Source: Dicyema japonicum (taxonomy: Eukaryota > Dicyemida > Rhombozoa > Dicyemidae). Taken from it: a stretch of 64,000 bases of DNA. Under the pieces are notes generated by a model. The model was not told the DNA's origin and searched no databases. It was given only the letters and a program-made list of their open reading frames with translations. The translations under genes and the position numbers were made by a program. Within the stretch, counting starts at the first letter, position 1. Each line of letters starts with the position of its first letter. The stretch covers positions 392,746-456,745 of the forward strand of contig RDEW01000043.1 in NCBI GenBank assembly GCA_011109175.1, given 5' to 3'. Positions 1 through 11,140 of this stretch are shown piece after piece.

Positions 1-460
1 CAGTCATAATTTTGGTCTTCTTGATATTTAGCAATAAAGACGGCGCTCTCTTCTCTGAATCTTAGAATCAATTCCCTGAGGCCATCCTCTGTTTCAACCA
101 GTAAGGTTGTATCGTAAGTTGATTCCAATTGGGGCAGATGCTTGGTTGCAAGGTCCTCGTTATTCCAATAGTAATGGGAAGGAATTGCAAAAAAGTACAA
201 CAAGGGTTATCTGAAGCAGTTGGGAGTAGATAGGAAGCTCCAGGCCTATCTACAGTCCACTGTATTAAAGCGGACCTTAGAGAACCTGGCACTGGAGTAT
301 AGAAGGCAGAGCCCGGAGATGACATATTGGCAGAAGGTTCAATTGAACAAGGCAATCTCGGAATTGTTTCAGCAACCAGAATCGAACCTGCCTGAGGGGG
401 CTGGCGAACAAGCTGGGGAAGAGGTTGTTGATTGTTAGATATTAACTTTTTATTGTTGGT
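1..460. repeat. Inverted copy of the 58.8-59.2 kb segment
   Basis: The first ~460 bases are the reverse complement of about 58800-59213, read by eye at high identity. Both copies hold the same junction: the end of an RTE-like reverse transcriptase (read on the minus strand at 1-125) joined to a small ORF on the opposite strand. The left copy has about 38 extra bases after position 129, flanked by the short repeat ATTCCA, which suggests a slippage or microhomology deletion in the other copy. The two copies sit about 58 kb apart in inverted orientation. Confidence 0.85.
220..438 (+). CDS. Repeat-borne small ORF of unknown function, 72 aa
   Basis: Encodes a basic, probably helical peptide starting MGVDRKLQAYLQ and ending at TAG (436-438). 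The same reading frame occurs at about 551-712 and on the minus strand at 58816-59085. It ends with an acidic, Gln/Glu-rich tail (core FQQPESNLP). An AATAAA signal follows closely in the plus-strand copies. I do not recognise the family. It could be the 3' coding end of a mobile element or a multicopy host gene fragment; conservation of frame in three copies with a few substitutions argues that it is or was translated. There is no signal peptide or membrane segment. Confidence 0.4.
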   Translation: MGVDRKLQAYLQSTVLKRTLENLALEYRRQSPEMTYWQKVQLNKAISELFQQPESNLPEGAGEQAGEEVVDC

Positions 461-828
461 TAAATAAAGTGGGCTTGCCATTCACAAACTCTGTCAAGTT
501 AGTTTATAACGTACGATTCTTGCATGACATAGGGTCACCTCCTCGTCCCNCCTTAGAGAACCTGGCACTGGAGTATAGAAGGCAGAGCCCGGAGATGACA
601 TATTGACAGAAGGTTCAATTGAACAAGGCGCTCTCGGAATTGTTTCAGCAACCAGAATCGAACCTGCCTGAGGGGGCTGGCGAACAGGCTGGGGAAGAGG
701 TTGTTGATTGTTAGATATTAACTTTTTATTGTTGGTTAAATAAAGTGGGCTCGCCATTCACAAACTCTGTCAAGTTAGTTGGAATAACGTACGATTCTTT
801 CATGACATAGGGTCACCTCCTCGTCCCA
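272..828 (+). repeat. Near-identical tandem duplication around a single N
   Basis: Bases 272-549 and 551-828 are almost the same ~278-bp sequence, separated by the only ambiguous base of the window (N at 550). Differences are few, such as CAATCTC versus GCTCTC in the ORF and an inserted GGAA-like stretch near the 3' part. Each copy contains the end of the small ORF, a poly(A) signal and the sequence CATGACATAGGGTCACC. A single N between two near-identical blocks is what an unmerged assembly overlap or collapsed haplotype looks like; a true tandem duplication is the alternative. Confidence 0.8.
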
Positions 829-833
829 ACGAA

Positions 834-1080
834 AACTAAACTTTGTAAAACTCTCCTTGCAAACTACAAAGGCTGCTTCAACTCAACGTTAGCTCACTAT
901 AATGCATCAAGCGACAATTAGCTATGGCTTTGCTGCATGGGTGACAAATATGTTCAATACTAATATAAAGAAGATCATTTTCTTTCAAGCAACAGTCACT
1001 AAGCTCTAAAAAGGTTCTCCTAGCCGCTAAGACCAACTCCTTTCGAAGCACTTGTGAGGAAACAAGTACCATTTTGACAA
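834..1080 (+). pseudogene. Jockey-like LINE, reverse transcriptase thumb fragment
   Basis: Plus-strand translation across frame breaks gives KLNFVKTLL, KGCFNST, then SYGFAAW and FEALVRK. These match the thumb and C-terminal part of the Jockey-like reverse transcriptase seen better at 4330-4840, 13953-14552 and 41887-42510 in this window. It is a short 5'-truncated copy with several frameshifts and stops. The remainder of the stretch to about 1290 has no recognised coding content. Confidence 0.6.
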
Positions 1081-1127
1081 ATTCAAAATTCAGAAAAATA
1101 ATTCCTTCATACAGTAAGTGCGTCGGA

Positions 1128-2622
1128 TTATCGAGAAAGATGAGATGGCTGGTTAAGAAGGACGAGATCACCTGACGGCCACGTATTTCCTTCATAATTC
1201 GATATGAGAAGGGCGATTTTTATTTTGACTTTATAAATCGGAAATTTTGACTTAAAATTTGATTTATTAACTAAAATTTTCATATTATTGTAGGCACGTA
1301 CGCGATGCCAAGATGATAAAGCACGTGCAACATGAAAGGTTAACAATCTAATTAACATCGCCCATCTTTTTCGATCCATTGCCATGTTCCGTAGCATATC
1401 TAGATCATCCCCATTTTTAAGGCACTTTCCAATTTTCCTGAGATCTTCATCTAGGATAACCGGAGGTGTTGTCCTCGGCCGGCCGCGGAAACGAGAAGCT
1501 TCTAAGACAAAATACTCCTCCATTGCTATGTTGGCAAAAGTCTTCATATCGTGGCGGAGTATGTGTCCAAAGAGCCTCCATCTTGAATCAGTAATATCAC
1601 ATGATATTGGCTCAGTTCCTGTTCTCTTGTATAAGATTTCGGACGGCATTTTGAAAAAGCTTCGGGAAGAAAGGAGTGTTCGGAGATGATTTCTGTGAAA
1701 GAATTCAACTTTTCGAGTTCCTTTTGAGTTTTTTCTTATTTTCTTTTTGATGACTGTTCTTTCCTTTTGTAGCCGATGATTCGTATTTTTGTCATCTGTA
1801 TTTAGACATTGTATCCATATCGCCTTTTGTTGATTAGAAAGGAGTTTCAAAGCGGTTATTTCTTCAGTGGTGTACTAGTTTCGTAGTCCTCTTGTAGATA
1901 TATATCCGCAGCAATCATGATCTTCTGTTTGACCAAGGTCCACGCAATTATCGGTGCCAAATCTACTGATATTTCTTCCAATCCCTCATCCAGGTATTTT
2001 CTGAATTCCTCTCCCTGGATAGTATTGTTCTTTAGATGGTCTATAACGTATCCCTTCCCCCGCAGTTCCGTGTTTCCATTGCACTTTCTTTTTATCCCTT
2101 GCAAACCCATAAGTCTCTTTAAGGACATTTTGGCATAACCATCTTGTGATCGCTGTCAATTATAGATCCTCCATAAGCACGGTTATCAGTGACAATACTG
2201 CGGTCTTTTTGTCTGCAAATAATGTAGTCTATTTGATTGTAGATTTTCGCAATGCTTCCGTAAGACTTCGTTCTATTGCCTACCCAAGTTGTCCTGTGTC
2301 TTGCTGAGTGCATAAAGGCAGTGTTACAAAGGAATAGGTTATTTGCTTGACAAAGCTAGTTAACAAGGTTCCTGCAATGTTCCTTTATTCCCCTTCCATG
2401 TCTTTCAATTAATGATTCTTCTATAGTGATTCGATTTCCAACTTTTGCATTAAGATCACCGGCAATCAATATTAATCTGGAATTTTCATAATTGGAATAA
2501 ACATCAGACAGTTTCGCATAAAAGTCGTCAATCTCCTCTGGTTTCTTGTTGATCCATCTACTATGTGGAGCATATGCGTTGATAATAGTAAGATAACTCT
2601 TCGGAGAGTTATGATCGTCCAC
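1128..2622 (-). pseudogene. RTE-like LINE with internal deletion of the RT core
   Basis: Read on the minus strand, the copy starts with an endonuclease/exonuclease/phosphatase domain: the catalytic motif GDLNAKVG is near 2445, then NQIDYIIC and SDHK near 2140. A linker region follows (1856-2128). It then jumps to the C-terminal tail, with RWRLFGHILRHD, the RFRGRPRTTPP motif and DEDLRKIGK (1300-1690). The reverse transcriptase core with its YADD box is missing, so the element lost its middle third. The frame is broken at several points. The tail motif is shared by many other copies in this window. Confidence 0.8.
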
Positions 2623-2912
2623 GTCCTACGGATGGACCCCACATCACCTGCAAATTTTGCAATGAAGAAATATTTCTCTGCAAGTGGACAGAAATATCGG
2701 GGACGCCCGCGTGCTACGCTACCGGGGTGCTGGATGAGGATCTCAAGGCAATCAACCGGAAGCTCGTTAGTGGGAAGGATCTGGATGCTATGAGAAGTTT
2801 GGCTTGTAACAGGGGAGGATGGACCTGAGTGATCCGAAAAATCGCTTTAAGTGCCACACGTGTGGAAATATTACAATTATGTTTTTTACAATAGTAATAA
2901 TAATAATAATAA
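2605..2912 (+). pseudogene. RTE-like LINE tail fragment with trinucleotide 3' end
   Basis: The plus strand encodes VLRMDPTSPANFA, KYRGRPRATLPG and, after a frameshift, the LDEDL..INRKL segment: the C-terminal tail of the RTE-like family. It ends in (AAT)n at 2892-2910, a microsatellite 3' end typical of RTE-class LINEs. Its start abuts the 5' end of the minus-strand RTE-like copy at 2622 in opposite orientation. Confidence 0.75.
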
Positions 2913-2939
2913 GTAAGTGATTGGTTGAATACGTCATCA

Positions 2940-4110
2940 ATTATGAATTACTTTGGGATATAGACAATTTTGGGAATTTATTATTTAAAATTTTGATTAA
3001 AGGATCCATGACTAAAGCAAAAAATTGTGGAGACAGAGTCTCCTTGCAGTATTCTACATTTCAATACAACTGTTCCATCCTCTTTATGTTTAAGTTTAGG
3101 ATTACTCTCCATTTGATAGTTAGACTCTTCACTAAATTTCTTATCCAATTTGGAAGCCCCGAACATTCCAATACATGACACAAAAAAATATGATCGACTG
3201 AATCATATGTTTTCTTAACGTTGATCCAAGTTGCAAATAAATTATTCCCATATTCATTGTTTATGCATTGATTGATCAAGGCTTGCTTATGACGCCTTGG
3301 CATCTCCTCTTCGCTCCCATCTGATTATCAGAGATGAGGTCGAATGCATCCAGATAATCAGTAAGTTTGAATTTAACACATTTAGTGAGTAATTTATACA
3401 ATATAGGCATGTACGTCATTGGTCGCAAATCATCTGGCGACGCATAAGTTATTTTTTATAATTAGATAGGTTACTCCGGTGTAAAACCACATGTCCGGTA
3501 AATATTCCCACTGGAGACTCTTCCACCCCAGTTATACATTTTCCGACAACGTTGAAAGATCTCTGACTTACAGCTTTCTCCCACACGGTTTCCCAAAAAG
3601 ATAAACACTCATCTTTTCCCACTTCATACACAGTACGCTGAGCATCACCGGTAAGACTTTGATAGAATCTTCTATTTAATTTGAACACAATTATCTCTCC
3701 TGAATGCTCTCCTCGACTCATGAATCCTGAGTCTTTTTTCCAGTACTCTAATTTTGTCTTTAATGACTGCAACTACTCTGGTAAATTCTCATTTTCGTGA
3801 TTTCTTATATCCATAAGATGCAAGTATATTCATCACTCTTTTTTTATCCTCCTTACTCTTTTAATCCTCAAAGTCACTAAGGAGACACAGATTTTCCTTC
3901 AGTACGACTATCCTCTTTTCAGCATTCTTTTTCCATTTACTTGATGTTGGTAACTTCCACGTTAGAACGTCGTATACCCGTTGTCCTGCGTAGATAACAT
4001 CTGTTACTTCGTTAAGATCCTTAGGTCGTTGGGCAGCCACTAATCTGAAAGGGATTTTCAAACAATTCAGGCACAATTTCCTTTGTGAGGATTTTCCCAA
4101 CTTTAACATT
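2940..4110 (-). pseudogene. RLE-type LINE fragment: linker plus RT fingers
   Basis: Minus-strand reading order: RPKDLNEVTDVIYAGQRVYD (about 4030-3960), the linker LNRRFYQSLTGDAQ...CLSFWETVWE (about 3690-3590), then RT motifs WINVKKTYDSVDH (about 3220) and ILQGDSVS (about 3040). The order and motifs are those of LINEs with a C-terminal restriction-like endonuclease (R4/NeSL-like), not of APE-type LINEs. Frames change at least three times. The YxDD box and the C-terminal part are absent from this copy; they are present in the copy at 59857-61110. Confidence 0.65.
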
Positions 4111-4144
4111 CTTCTTAAAGATCCCTCCCTTAAGCAATTTCCTG

Positions 4145-4260
4145 ACCAAAAATATTGCGGTCTTGCATATACGTATACAACACTTCCGATCGAGTTGAGC
4201 TGTCACTGTATTTTAGCCATATTGTCGACGACTTATGGTAGACATGTTTTTCTGCATTTG
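4145..4260 (-). pseudogene. RLE-type LINE, C-terminal scrap
   Basis: About 100 bases match the reverse strand of 60185-60290, coding for WLKYSDSS..SEV.YTYMQDRNIF just before the CCHC knuckle of the restriction-like-endonuclease LINE. On the minus strand it precedes the N-terminal part at 4110, so it is a separate copy or a head-to-tail remnant, not part of one continuous element. Confidence 0.65.
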
Positions 4261-4329
4261 TGATAAAGACTGAAACTTGCTTCGTATACTTCTGTCCGGA
4301 CAAAAAAAGTCGTCATATAAAAAACATTC

Positions 4330-4840
4330 ACGCAAGACATGCGTATTTGATTATTGGGACAATGGCTTGGTTTTACAGTTTTGATATGCAGTCGACAGGC
4401 GAAAAGGGGGTCTTCTTCTAATTTCCTTCAGCACAATATATTTGCGAAGTCCAATGGTTTTCAGTGTGATGAGAGAAGGTGTGTCGTATGTAACTCAGAG
4501 GCTCCAGTTTTCCTCACTAATTCCTCAAATGGTGTAGGGTTTAGAGGTGTCTGGGAAAACCAGAGCCTTACTGGCTATTTTTGGAATGTATTGATTTTTT
4601 CCAAATTCGCGTTTGATAGTTTGGTTCCCGATGCAGCACACCCGTAAGTTAGAGACGGTTGAATATACTGCTCGTAGAACGAGTCCAAATTTGAGTTGAA
4701 ACACCCCTTAAATTGTCCAAGGAGTGTTTTAACAAAATTTAGCTTTCGTTGTGCCGAGATTAACTTATTTTTTTGTATATCCGGGGTTAAAAATATAAAA
4801 TATTTAATTAATAATATTTTTAATACGGTTAACAATAAAA
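4330..4840 (-). pseudogene. Jockey-like LINE, thumb and C-terminal fragment
   Basis: The minus-strand ORF contains AQRKLNFVKTLLGQFKGC, QYIQPSLTYGCAASG, and further on PTPFEELVRKTGA. These match the thumb of the Jockey-like RT found elsewhere here (compare the QFIEPSISYACASWG motif at 41887-42510). The catalytic part is missing. A sequence CCGGGGTTAAAAAT next to it resembles the 3' ends of other LINE copies in this window. Confidence 0.65.
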
Positions 4841-5119
4841 CAATTCAAATAAATAAATAATTTAAAAAAGCATGCTGTTATATTTTTAGTTGGAAGTTTG
4901 TATTCTCACTATTGAAGTCAATTATGTTTATTATCAAAATATTGGACGTTCTACTATTTTGGTAATTTCTAATCAACATGTTTTCTTTCAATAATGGGAA
5001 TTTTGATAAATATTACTTTAAGAAATGTTTACCAGGATTCGTTTCCGTACTTGTGAAAACAGACATACAATCCACCAGAAACAAAACGTGTTTATTATTA
5101 ATTCTTAAAATATATATTG

Positions 5120-5740
5120 TGCCACTCAATGTTGAATATGTTTGTATTCAAGAAGATATATTCCTTCTTTGTTGGTTTTCAAAATGGCCTCCAATTAATT
5201 TTTCAAGTTTCAGAAAAGTTCATCAATAAACATTACGAGTCCCAAATGTACTTCTAAAGACGTTGTGCCAGCCTTCAATTGAGTTATTTGTCCAGGATAA
5301 GTCCTCATATAAATTATCCAGATTATTCCAATAATTAATTGGAAATCTTGGAATTAATCCATTTTATTGATTTCCGATATAATTGATCGATAAATATTGA
5401 TTAACGGACTTAGACTCTTGAGAAAATCAGATCTCGACACTCCAATCAAAAGTGTTCTTTACAGTATGTGTAGGAATAAAGGAGAGGCATTTCAACAGTT
5501 TTACAAATTTACCGTTAATTTTAAATCACCTTTAACCTGTTGTAACTTAATTATTATGTCAATGAAAATTCCTAATTCCAATATTTTTTTATTACTATTT
5601 TGTCCTAGGTGGAACATGCAGCAATTTATCCGTGTGTTTGGAAATAATTTTTGAAAAGAATTTATTGCTCCTTTTTCAAAATCTGAGACAATTGGTTTTA
5701 AATCCGGAATGAGACGTTTGATTACTAGAAGCATTGATCA
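5120..5740 (-). pseudogene. MULE transposase fragment
   Basis: The minus strand encodes VSDFEKGAINSFQKLFP followed by CCMFHLGQN (5501-5700): the acidic DFE and C..H region of Mutator-like (MULE) transposases. After frame breaks come WTNNSIEGWHNVFRS and FLKLEKLIGGHFENQQRRN (about 5300-5170), the conserved C-terminal TNN.EGWH segment. The N-terminal zinc finger is not found. It is distinct from the better-preserved MULE at 54837-57279. Confidence 0.75.
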
Positions 5741-5999
5741 TGCTCATCTCAGTTTTTGATGTTAAAAGACAGAATATTATTGGAATGACATGGTGATTAA
5801 ATCGCTAACAAATAAACCTGTTATTATTGGTATTCTAGTAAATCCCTGACCATCATCTATTATCACCGATATGTTGAATAACTGCTTCCAAGGAAGAGTG
5901 CAGACAGAAAAAGTATTATCAATTGACCTATGAAGATTAGTTCTGATATATTGTTTTTATTATTTATTTTATTTAAAGCACTCCCGAGAAGTCATAAAA

Positions 6000-6310
6000 T
6001 TAATCAAGCCTCCCTTGTGCCGTATTTCTAGCCATCCTCTCTATCAGCCTTTTCCAGGACCCTCTACTTCGTGCCAGTTCCCTTAAGGTATCTAGGTCGT
6101 CTGCGGAAGTGAGCTTCAGTCCCACAGCCGACAGGTCTCCATTCAAAATAGTTGGGAGTGTGACTCTTGGTCTTCCACGGAACTAACATAGTATGTTTCC
6201 ATATATATGTTCGGTGGGGATGTTAATTCCATCCTCAGCACGTGTCCGAAAAGCTTCCATCGGGATTCCAGTACTTCTAAGCTGATAGATCTAGTGCTGC
6301 ATCTCTTATA
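6000..6310 (-). pseudogene. RTE-like LINE tail fragment
   Basis: Minus-strand coding remnant with FGHVLRMELTSPPNIYMETYYV. Its nucleotide sequence is nearly the same as 8330-8490, including the run TAGTATGTTTCCATA.ATATGTTCGGTGGGG, so the two are relatively recent copies of one family. Only the last ~100 codons are present. Confidence 0.75.
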
Positions 6311-7020
6311 TATTGTTTTTTTAAGAATATATTTATTTTTATTTTTTTATTAAATTTTTTATTATAATGAAAAATTAAGAAAAATTTAATTATTTAATCT
6401 CCACCCTTTATTTTGGTGCGAGCTTCTTCCAGAGGATTGATGTTTTTTTAGAATACATTTTTGATGTCGGGTTCAGTCGGCTATTCGTGTAGTTCCGACT
6501 TTTTATTAAAGCGGATAAATTTTCTTTGAGAAATTCTTCGTAAATAATAAATCTGAATCACAGGCTCTAACAAACATTGCTAATTGTGCAATTCTAACAC
6601 GTCGACTGTTTCATCGGTCACAATTGAAGAATAGTCAAACACTAAAAAGCCACATAAACATTTGAGATCCGGTGGCTTCTCCGGTTGATCTCTGTTTCAA
6701 TCGTGAGAGGCAACGTAGATAATGTCGGCGAGGACCACTTTGGATGGATGTCTGTGTTAATTAATTATTAATTGTTACTTTTAAATCGATGATTAGATTG
6801 GTAATGCATTCTCTTGTGTTGTATTCCTTCTTTATAGCGATAAACTGGTTACATATCAAACAATGTATTTTTCTCAACGGTTGTGCAAAAATAGACTAGT
6901 TTCCATTTATCTTGAAATACTCACCGTTTATCTTTAAACACCGTTATTTAGTTCCAGAAGAAGCACGTGACAAAAAATTAATGCAACGTGCGTTCGATTC
7001 GGAGGCGTCAAAACTCTCTC
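6311..7020. other. No recognised feature
   Basis: AT-rich sequence with short ORFs only. I see no exons with short introns, no terminal inverted repeats and no LINE motif. Confidence 0.5.
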
Positions 7021-7024
7021 GAGT

Positions 7025-7590
7025 TGGTAAAAATGTCGAAAAAAAAGAAAGGGTCACTTGCGTTACCAGATGGTAAGAATATAATTCTTGCTATACCCGA
7101 GAACGTTTTGGCAGCTGACCCAAAAGAATGGGCGAGGCAGGTAGTCCTGCAGGTACGTAGCAGGCTATCCCAAATGCCCTGAAATGGCTGGACATACTTG
7201 GCGGAGCTCTGCAATGGCAGATTCAGTACTGCTATATTGTGAGTGAACTCAAGAAAATGGCTGTAGAAAAAGAGGGTCAGAGGAGTAGTACGGTCTAAAG
7301 GGGCGGGGACCAAATGACCATTACTGTCAAAGAGAGCACGAGCACCAAGCTGTGATATGGTGTAGCTCAAGCATGTTTATGAGGTTTTCAAACGGAATCT
7401 TGCTGAACGGCAGATGTCTTACATGAGGACCGTAGATTTACTCGCAAGATCCTTCATAGTATGGTTAACGGAGTAGTGTTAACTTGCATCAATAAGGCTG
7501 TGGCTTATGCGGTGGATGCTAAGCCAGTAGGGTCACTGGGTGAAATCTCCCTAGTGTTGCATGCAGCATAGATCACCTATGAGGAGATGA
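7025..7590 (+). pseudogene. Probable N-terminal region of an RLE-type LINE
   Basis: Contains an ORF beginning MSKKKKGSLALPDGKNIIL, then DPKEWARQVVLQVRSRLSQ, and after frameshifts CINKAVAYAVDAKPVGSLGE and ISLVLHAA..TYEEMKER. The last part resembles the LNEVTDVIYAGQRVYDV segment of the RLE-type LINE at 2940-4110, which is why I place it in that class. A second copy lies on the minus strand at 11140-11640. The basic Lys-rich start could be a nuclear-targeting or nucleic-acid-binding tract. The class assignment is inference. Confidence 0.5.
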
Positions 7591-8129
7591 AGGAGAGAAA
7601 ATAATCTTTTTGAGTTTAATCTCAGATTGTTTTACCATCGCCTACACGAAAATAGCCATAGTGCATGTTCTCAGTAGGACGCGGAAATGCTTTCTACGTG
7701 GGGTAGTATATGGGAGGCTAAACCACGCAGAGGAAATGCGTGGAATGTCCCGTACAGCACCACTCCTTTCTTGGCGGAATCTTGTGATTCCGGCTCCATA
7801 TCTAGGGTTGTACATCTATCCTTTGCTTCTGTAAGTAAAAGATCAATTCATAGATTCGTATTGCCTAGCATGGGAATAGTTGACTTGTATGGTGAATTGA
7901 TTCGGTGGAGCATTAACTCCAACAACATGTAGAGGTATTATTATCGTCCCGGGACCAATTTGTTTAAAGATAAAGAATGTCCAATCTCACTAAATGATCC
8001 ATGAACATCAATGGAAGGTTAAAACTGACAGGGACGGGCATCTTGAACCGCTCTCCATATCGGCCTCAGAGTCTTGTCATATATCTTATGTTTGCAGAGG
8101 TATTAGACCAGTGGTTCTTCTGGAATTTT
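7591..8129. other. No recognised feature
   Basis: Overlapping ORFs of 74-81 codons at 7610-7932 show no motif that I recognise. This may be more of the same LINE's 5' region, decayed. Confidence 0.4.
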
Positions 8130-9070
8130 AATTATTATTATTTAAGCACTTCACGAGAGCCATACTAATCATAGCCCCGCATGTGTAGCAAAAGAAACAA
8201 GGTTAGATGTCATCCTTTTCCATGCTCTCCTGTTCCTAGCCAAGGCTCTCATGTTGTCCAGGTCGTCGGCATTTATTAGATTTTTTTAATATTGACCAGG
8301 TCTTTTTGTAAGACTATTGCCAGTGTTGTTCTTGGTCTTCCACGATAGCGGCCTTCTTGACTAACATAGTATGTTTCCATAGATATGTTCGGTGGGGATG
8401 TTAATTCCATCCTCAGCACGTGTCCGAAAAGCTCCATCGGGATTCCAGTATTTTTAAGCTGATAGGTCTAGTGCTGCATCTCTTATATAAAGCATTTCTC
8501 GATATTCTCGTAGGCCAAGTAGTTTCTGTTATTTTTCTCACTTACCTCTGTGGAACAAGTATAGTCTTTCAGATCCGCTGATGAGGTCACCCAAGTTCTA
8601 GCGTTATATAAAAGTATGGGTTTTATGAATGAGTCGTATAATAGGATTCTCATTTTCGTTTGTCGATGCCTTTTGATTGAGCCATTGATTCTTCAGTTTA
8701 TATAACGCAGCATTGGGTAGAGTTTTCCTACGTAAGATATCTTCGCTATCTCCCATAAGTGAACCGAATTTCTTTACTTGTCGCTACTTCTCTTATAAGA
8801 CGTAACTCGTCCTTCTCATATCTGTGAGTTCTGTTTTCTCTTTGTTCACAGTAAGAAACAATTTCCCTAGTACTTCTGGTGCTTTTTCTAATAGGTGTTC
8901 CAAGACCTCTTTGTCTTCGGAAATTAGGTCTACATCGTCCGCATAGATTACTTCTTCCGTCTTTCCTTGGTATAACGGTCTAAGTTCCCTCATAGCGGCT
9001 TCCAAATAAATTGTGAATAGTAGGGGAGAAAAGGAGTCTCCTTGTGGATTTCTAATTAATTCTACTTTTC
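8130..9070 (-). pseudogene. RTE-like LINE, RT catalytic part and tail
   Basis: On the minus strand: NPQGDSFSPLLFTIYLEAAM (about 9050-9000), EVIYADDVDLISEDKEVLE with the catalytic YADD box (about 8950), the thumb LLYDSFIKPILLYNARTW (about 8640), and the tail LFGHVLRMELTSPPNIS ... RYRGRPRTTLA (8330-8450). It is 5'-truncated and has several frame breaks, but motif order is intact. It is the best RT-plus-tail copy in the first 10 kb. Confidence 0.8.
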
Positions 9071-9089
9071 TTTTGCAGATTTAAATTTT

Positions 9090-9300
9090 CTTCCAATTCT
9101 ATTAAGATCTTTGTTCAGAGCCACGGGTAGAGTGACTCTGGGTCTTCCTCTGAACGATAGTTTGTTCTAATTGTTAAAGTAATTGTCCACTATTATATTT
9201 GCAGGGGTGTTTATATCCATTCTAAGCACGTGCCCAAACAGTCTCCATCTTGATTCAATAATGTCGATGCTTATCTTCTGCACCAAAGTATCAACTTCGT
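9090..9300 (-). pseudogene. RTE-like LINE tail fragment
   Basis: The minus strand reads IIESRWRLFGHVLRMDINTP, then SFRGRPRVTLPVALNKDLN. It is a separate short copy of the tail, lying directly upstream (in coding sense) of the RT of the neighbouring copy, so two truncated elements are stacked. Confidence 0.75.
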
Positions 9301-9499
9301 TTGTTTAGAACTTTAGTTTTTGAGTTTCCTGAAGCTAAATGGACATTTTTTGCAATAGAGGTACGGGACCACCTCAACCTATAAAGTAACCTTACAGAAT
9401 ACAGATTGGAAGAAAGTGAATCAATTTCAGACCCTACTTTGCTTCTAAACAAAATTTTCAAACTAAGTCATATCAGTCTCCTCCTAAGTTCTTCAATTA

Positions 9500-10135
9500 T
9501 AAAATTAGCACACACGTCATAACAGTGACTCACATGTCTTAGACAACATCCCAAGTTTTTCAGCGGTAACATTGACTCATAAATTATAACACTTGACACT
9601 GACTCATGGTTTAACAAGGGCCGAGTGGCGCAGTTAAAGACTATACAATAAGTGTGACTGTACATCAGTAAGTCTCGAGATCATTAGCTCTCGTTTGAGA
9701 CTTTTTTGGACACGTCCTGAAGTTGGACTCGACATCCCTCCTAATATCGCCATGGAAGATTACTACTCCTCCGATGTACAACGTTTTCGTGAAAGACAAC
9801 TCTCTCGGTCGTTTTACAAAACGATCTGAAAGCCGTAAAGAAAACATTAGCATCTAGCGACGACTTGAGCACACTGAGGAGATCTGGCTAAGAACAGAAA
9901 AGCCTGGAACAAGCTAACTCTTATATTTTTTGCTGCACATGGGCTATAATAGCTCTCGTGAAATGCTAGTAATAATAACAGTGACTCATGGTTTAACAAT
10001 GTCTTAGACAGCATCCTAGGTTCTTCAACGGTAACATTGAATCGTAGATCATAACAGTTACACATGGTTTAAAATATCTTAGAATACCAAGTTTTTCAAC
10101 GGTAACATTGACTTGTAGATCATAACAGTTAACAG
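9500..10135 (+). repeat. Degenerate ~75-80 bp repeats
   Basis: A unit containing GTTTTTCAACGGTAACATTGA followed by GATCATAACAGT and ACTCATGGTTTAACAA recurs at about 9520-9615, 9975-10050 and 10050-10130. The last two are adjacent. Divergence between copies is high. I see no coding content. Confidence 0.6.
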
Positions 10136-10740
10136 TGATGAAATGCGGAACAGAGCTTACCAAACAATTAGAACTTGAGTAGATTCATAACCATATTAAT
10201 ACACAACAGCAACATCATTCGACTTATTAATAAAATATATCTGAAAAAATCAAACAAATTATATAAAGCCAAAATTATCTCGAATAATAATGAATTATTT
10301 TTTAAGTACTATTGTTTTAACGGCTATAAGGTTATTATCATAAATACTTGGCGGTATAGATTTGACAACTTTATCCACATCGTTGTTTTTGACTTTAATA
10401 GTATAGAGGTACTTTCTACATCGGAGTTTAAGCTTTGTAAACTTCATTTTCGGGTCTTTATATTGTTTAATTTTCAACACTATAAAAATAAATTCACATA
10501 ATACAATTCGCATCAGTCTGCCTTGCAAGCTGCAAAAATTGTTTAATTTCAAATACTTGGCGTGGCTATATAGTAATAAGAATAACAACCATAACGACGT
10601 AAGTCCAACAACAAAGATAACTACAAACGTGTTTTTTTTATTATTTATTATTAAATATTATAACATTGTATTTAAATTTTATTTTATTTTTTTAAGTTCA
10701 TTTGAATGTTTTCGTATCTCATTTATCATTCTCTTGGATT
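10136..10740. other. AT-rich stretch without recognised genes
   Basis: Long AT-rich ORFs on both strands (97-108 codons) have the composition of non-coding DNA and no recognisable domain. Poly-T and poly-A runs are frequent. Confidence 0.5.
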
Positions 10741-11140
10741 ATCAGTCTTCGATTTACGAAACAGGATCCTTTATGAAGATATATCCAAATACGTCAACAA
10801 CTGTCTCCAAAACCATGAGAGTAACGAAATTCTGACCACAAAAATCCAACTCCCAAGGTTACGTCTTACCCTGATCAATTCATATCTACCTCCTTCATCA
10901 TCAGCCACTTGCACAAAACTCACTAAAGAACGTTCTTATTTGCCCAGGAAAATCCGAAAATGACCCCTCTTCCTACAGACCAATCTCGATCCTATGTTCA
11001 CTTTTCTGAATACTCATAAAACTATGGATTGCCAACTTCTTAAGTGGGAGACGTGGAAAAGTGATTTGCAATAACATAAAGTCAAAATTCCGTCTCATAC
11101 CAAATGGAGTCCCTCAAGGATCCCCACTATCAATGAGGGA
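10741..11140 (+). pseudogene. Jockey-like LINE with internal deletions
   Basis: Endonuclease residue pattern TTKIQLPRLRLTLINSYLPP at about 10840-10890, then a jump to RT motifs NDPSSYRPISILC (about 10960) and IPNGVPQGSPLS (about 11100). Large parts of the endonuclease and RT are missing. The family is the same as at 13690-14705 and 62346-64000. It ends where the minus-strand repeat at 11140-11640 begins. Confidence 0.75.

Noticed and set aside
878-1195. 105-codon minus-strand ORF as a host gene
   Set aside because: It is antisense to a Jockey-like LINE remnant and has no domain.
10175-10588. Long AT-rich ORFs on both strands as genes
   Set aside because: Composition is that of random AT-rich DNA (Ile, Asn, Lys, Phe, Tyr); no motif and no plausible splice partners.
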